Below the pieces are notes generated by a model that made no database searches, was not told where the DNA came from, and saw only the letters and a program-made list of their open reading frames with translations. 6,500 bases of DNA from JABAYQ01 sp018608925 (GTDB taxonomy: Bacteria; Bacteroidota; Bacteroidia; Flavobacteriales; UBA7312), in the NCBI GenBank assembly GCA_037625715.1, contig JASJHQ010000037.1:1-6500 (forward strand), given 5' to 3'. The translations under genes were made by a program, and so were the position numbers. Within the stretch, counting starts at the first letter, position 1; the number at the start of each line of letters is the position of its first letter. Below, piece by piece: positions 4,988 to 6,500 of this stretch.

Positions 4988-6500
4988 TTGAAGATCCTGT
5001 TCAAAGTTAAATTAGTTGCCTTTTTATTTTTGAATGTAGCTGTTTTACTAGATTGTTATTCACAAGTTACCTTCACAAATGTTCAAGACGATCTTTGTGA
5101 AAGTAATGGAATGATTTTGGTTGCAAATCAGTCATTTACCTTACCTTATGAGTTGATTATTACTTATCCTAATTTAAGTGAAACTACTCAAAATGTTTTC
5201 ACAGACAGTTTAGATCTTGAAAATTTAACTGGTGGGGATTACATTTTTCAAGCGATTTCTGGTACAGACACTGTAAACGGGTCTGTAGAGATTTTCTCTG
5301 AAATAATTACTACAAACTTTTTTGTAAATACATTTTTTAACAATGGATATGGCGTTGAGTGTCATGGCGATTGTGATGGGCAAATTTTTTCTAGTGTATC
5401 CCCAACTTTTAATGGGCTTCCTACAGGAGATATTTATACCACTCTTTGGTATGAAGATTCTGTAGTTGTTGGCCAAGAATTTTTCACTAGCAACGTTTCT
5501 AATAACACCAATCAGAATAACCTTTGTGCTGGTCAATATGCTTTTCTATACGTTTCTCCTAGCGGCTGTGAGCGTGTAAGGTATTACGAATTGATTGAGC
5601 CAGATACAATTCAGACTTCTGCTGAAAGTTCTCAAGTTTTATGTTTTGGAGAATCAATAGGAGCTATTGATTTAACTGCTATTGGAGGTGTTGGTCCAAC
5701 TTTTAATGAAGGTACCGGAACTTTTCCTGACACTCTTGATTACTCCTATTCTTGGGTTGGGCCTAATTCATTTTCTGCTACTACCGAAGACATTTCAGGA
5801 TTAGAAGGAGGTGAGTACACTGTTACAGTAACTGACGATAATGGTTGTGTTTTTGTAGAAAGTTATGATGTAATTGATTCGTTCCCTGAGTTAGTTGTTT
5901 CTGTTTTAAGTTTTGATTCTGTTAGCTGTACTGGAGGAAGTAATGGATTTATTGAAATAGGTGCAGTTGGTGGTTCTGGAGATCTTGAATATAGTATTGA
6001 TGGTTTGAGTTTTCAACTTGATAATATGTTTACATCTTTAACTGCTGGTACTTACCCTTTGACAGTAAGAGATACTAATAATTGTATTACGACTCTATCT
6101 TTTGATTTACCTCAGTACCCTAACCTTTTCATCGATAATGTTACTATACAAAATATTTTATGTGCTGATTCTTTAGGAAGTGCTATTCTTGGCGTTACGG
6201 GTGGCTCGGGTTCTTATACCTACAGCATTGATAATGTCAATCAAACTGACAGTATGTTTCCAGACTTAAATCCGGGTAATTACTCTCTTTTAGTTTTTGA
6301 TTCTAACGACTGTTTTGCAGACACTTTAATTACAATTACTCAACTAAGTGCTTTAGCTATAAATGTTGGAGTTATTAATCCTGTTTGTTTTGGAGATTCT
6401 AATGCTCAAGTTTCGATTGTTGTTAATGGAGGTTCATTTCCTTTTACTTACACTTTGAGTGATACAATAATTCAGAATACTCCAACTTTCTTAAACTTAG
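4988..6500 (+). CDS. Partial gene: large SprB-repeat surface protein (T9SS-type adhesin), probable TTG start
   Basis: The frame is open from an in-frame TAA at 4976-4978 to the window edge, giving 504 codons from TTG 4988. Starting there yields a signal peptide, MKILFKVKLVAFLFLNVAVL then LDCYSQ, with cleavage near residue 26. The first in-frame ATG (codon 42) would remove it, so TTG is the preferred start. After an N-terminal segment (27-110) come SprB-like repeats at about 113-206, 208-296, 301-375, 379-455 and 456 onward, the last cut by the edge. Each has a CFGES/CTGGSNG/CADSLG-type start, a GG-x-GP or GGSGSYTYS strand, and an end like GLEGGEYTVTVTDDNGC (271-287) or LTAGTYPLTVRDTNNC (351-366). 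Cysteines pair across each unit (219/287, 314/366, 392/442). Such repeats occur in SprB, the mobile gliding adhesin of Flavobacterium, and in other giant T9SS cargo. A C-terminal sorting domain would be expected beyond the window. A role in gliding is not shown; adhesion is an inference. Confidence 0.85.
   Translation, partial: MKILFKVKLVAFLFLNVAVLLDCYSQVTFTNVQDDLCESNGMILVANQSFTLPYELIITYPNLSETTQNVFTDSLDLENLTGGDYIFQAISGTDTVNGSVEIFSEIITTNFFVNTFFNNGYGVECHGDCDGQIFSSVSPTFNGLPTGDIYTTLWYEDSVVVGQEFFTSNVSNNTNQNNLCAGQYAFLYVSPSGCERVRYYELIEPDTIQTSAESSQVLCFGESIGAIDLTAIGGVGPTFNEGTGTFPDTLDYSYSWVGPNSFSATTEDISGLEGGEYTVTVTDDNGCVFVESYDVIDSFPELVVSVLSFDSVSCTGGSNGFIEIGAVGGSGDLEYSIDGLSFQLDNMFTSLTAGTYPLTVRDTNNCITTLSFDLPQYPNLFIDNVTIQNILCADSLGSAILGVTGGSGSYTYSIDNVNQTDSMFPDLNPGNYSLLVFDSNDCFADTLITITQLSALAINVGVINPVCFGDSNAQVSIVVNGGSFPFTYTLSDTIIQNTPTFLNL

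Noticed and set aside
5225..5536. Minus-strand ORF of 103 aa
   Set aside because: It is antisense to the SprB-like gene, which reads continuously through with repeats and a signal peptide. The minus translation has no recognisable pattern.
1..6500. A novel defence or mobile system
   Set aside because: Every sizeable gene belongs to a housekeeping or surface-export family. No nuclease-helicase, toxin-antitoxin, integrase or transposase signature was seen.

Overview
The window looks like chromosomal DNA from a member of the Bacteroidota, most likely a flavobacterium-type marine or environmental lineage. The evidence is the A/T-rich sequence, the near absence of Shine-Dalgarno sites, Bacteroidota-type -7 promoter motifs (TAnnTTTG) in front of genes, a KLSTS-type methionyl-tRNA synthetase, a type IX secretion (T9SS) C-terminal sorting domain, and a large exported protein built of SprB-like repeats. 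I see no tRNA, rRNA, CRISPR array, insertion sequence or phage gene.

Left part, minus strand (1-1707): three genes run leftwards, in the order LD-carboxypeptidase (ldcA-like, murein recycling), a YraN/UPF0102 family protein that overlaps it, and a gene that leaves the window at base 1. Only the N-terminus of the third gene is visible. It is an Arg/Ser/Asp-rich low-complexity tail encoded by tandem 63-bp and 54-bp repeats. Such tails are common on flavobacterial RNA-modifying enzymes such as RluB-type pseudouridine synthases, but the catalytic part is outside the window. A perfect -7 motif sits in the 36-base gap before this gene.

Middle, plus strand (1758-4636): after a 50-base divergent intergenic region with a perfect -7 motif comes methionyl-tRNA synthetase (metG, 560 aa), which lacks the C-terminal Trbp111-like tRNA-binding domain. 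Its stop overlaps the start of the next gene (ATGA). That gene encodes a secreted alpha/beta-hydrolase (probable esterase) with a signal peptide, a complete Ser-Asp-His triad and a T9SS type A sorting domain.

Right part (4637-6500): an A/T-rich gap of 351 bases with no recognised gene is followed by a large ORF, open to the window edge, that appears to start at TTG 4988. It has a signal peptide and at least four to five SprB-like repeats, and is probably a giant T9SS-exported adhesin of the gliding/surface type.

The genes are mostly housekeeping plus surface export, and I do not see a new biological system here. The points worth a second look are the repeat-encoded RS-like tail, the shortened MetRS coupled to an exported hydrolase, the non-ATG start of the adhesin gene, and an unexplained stop-free stretch antisense to the intergenic gap.
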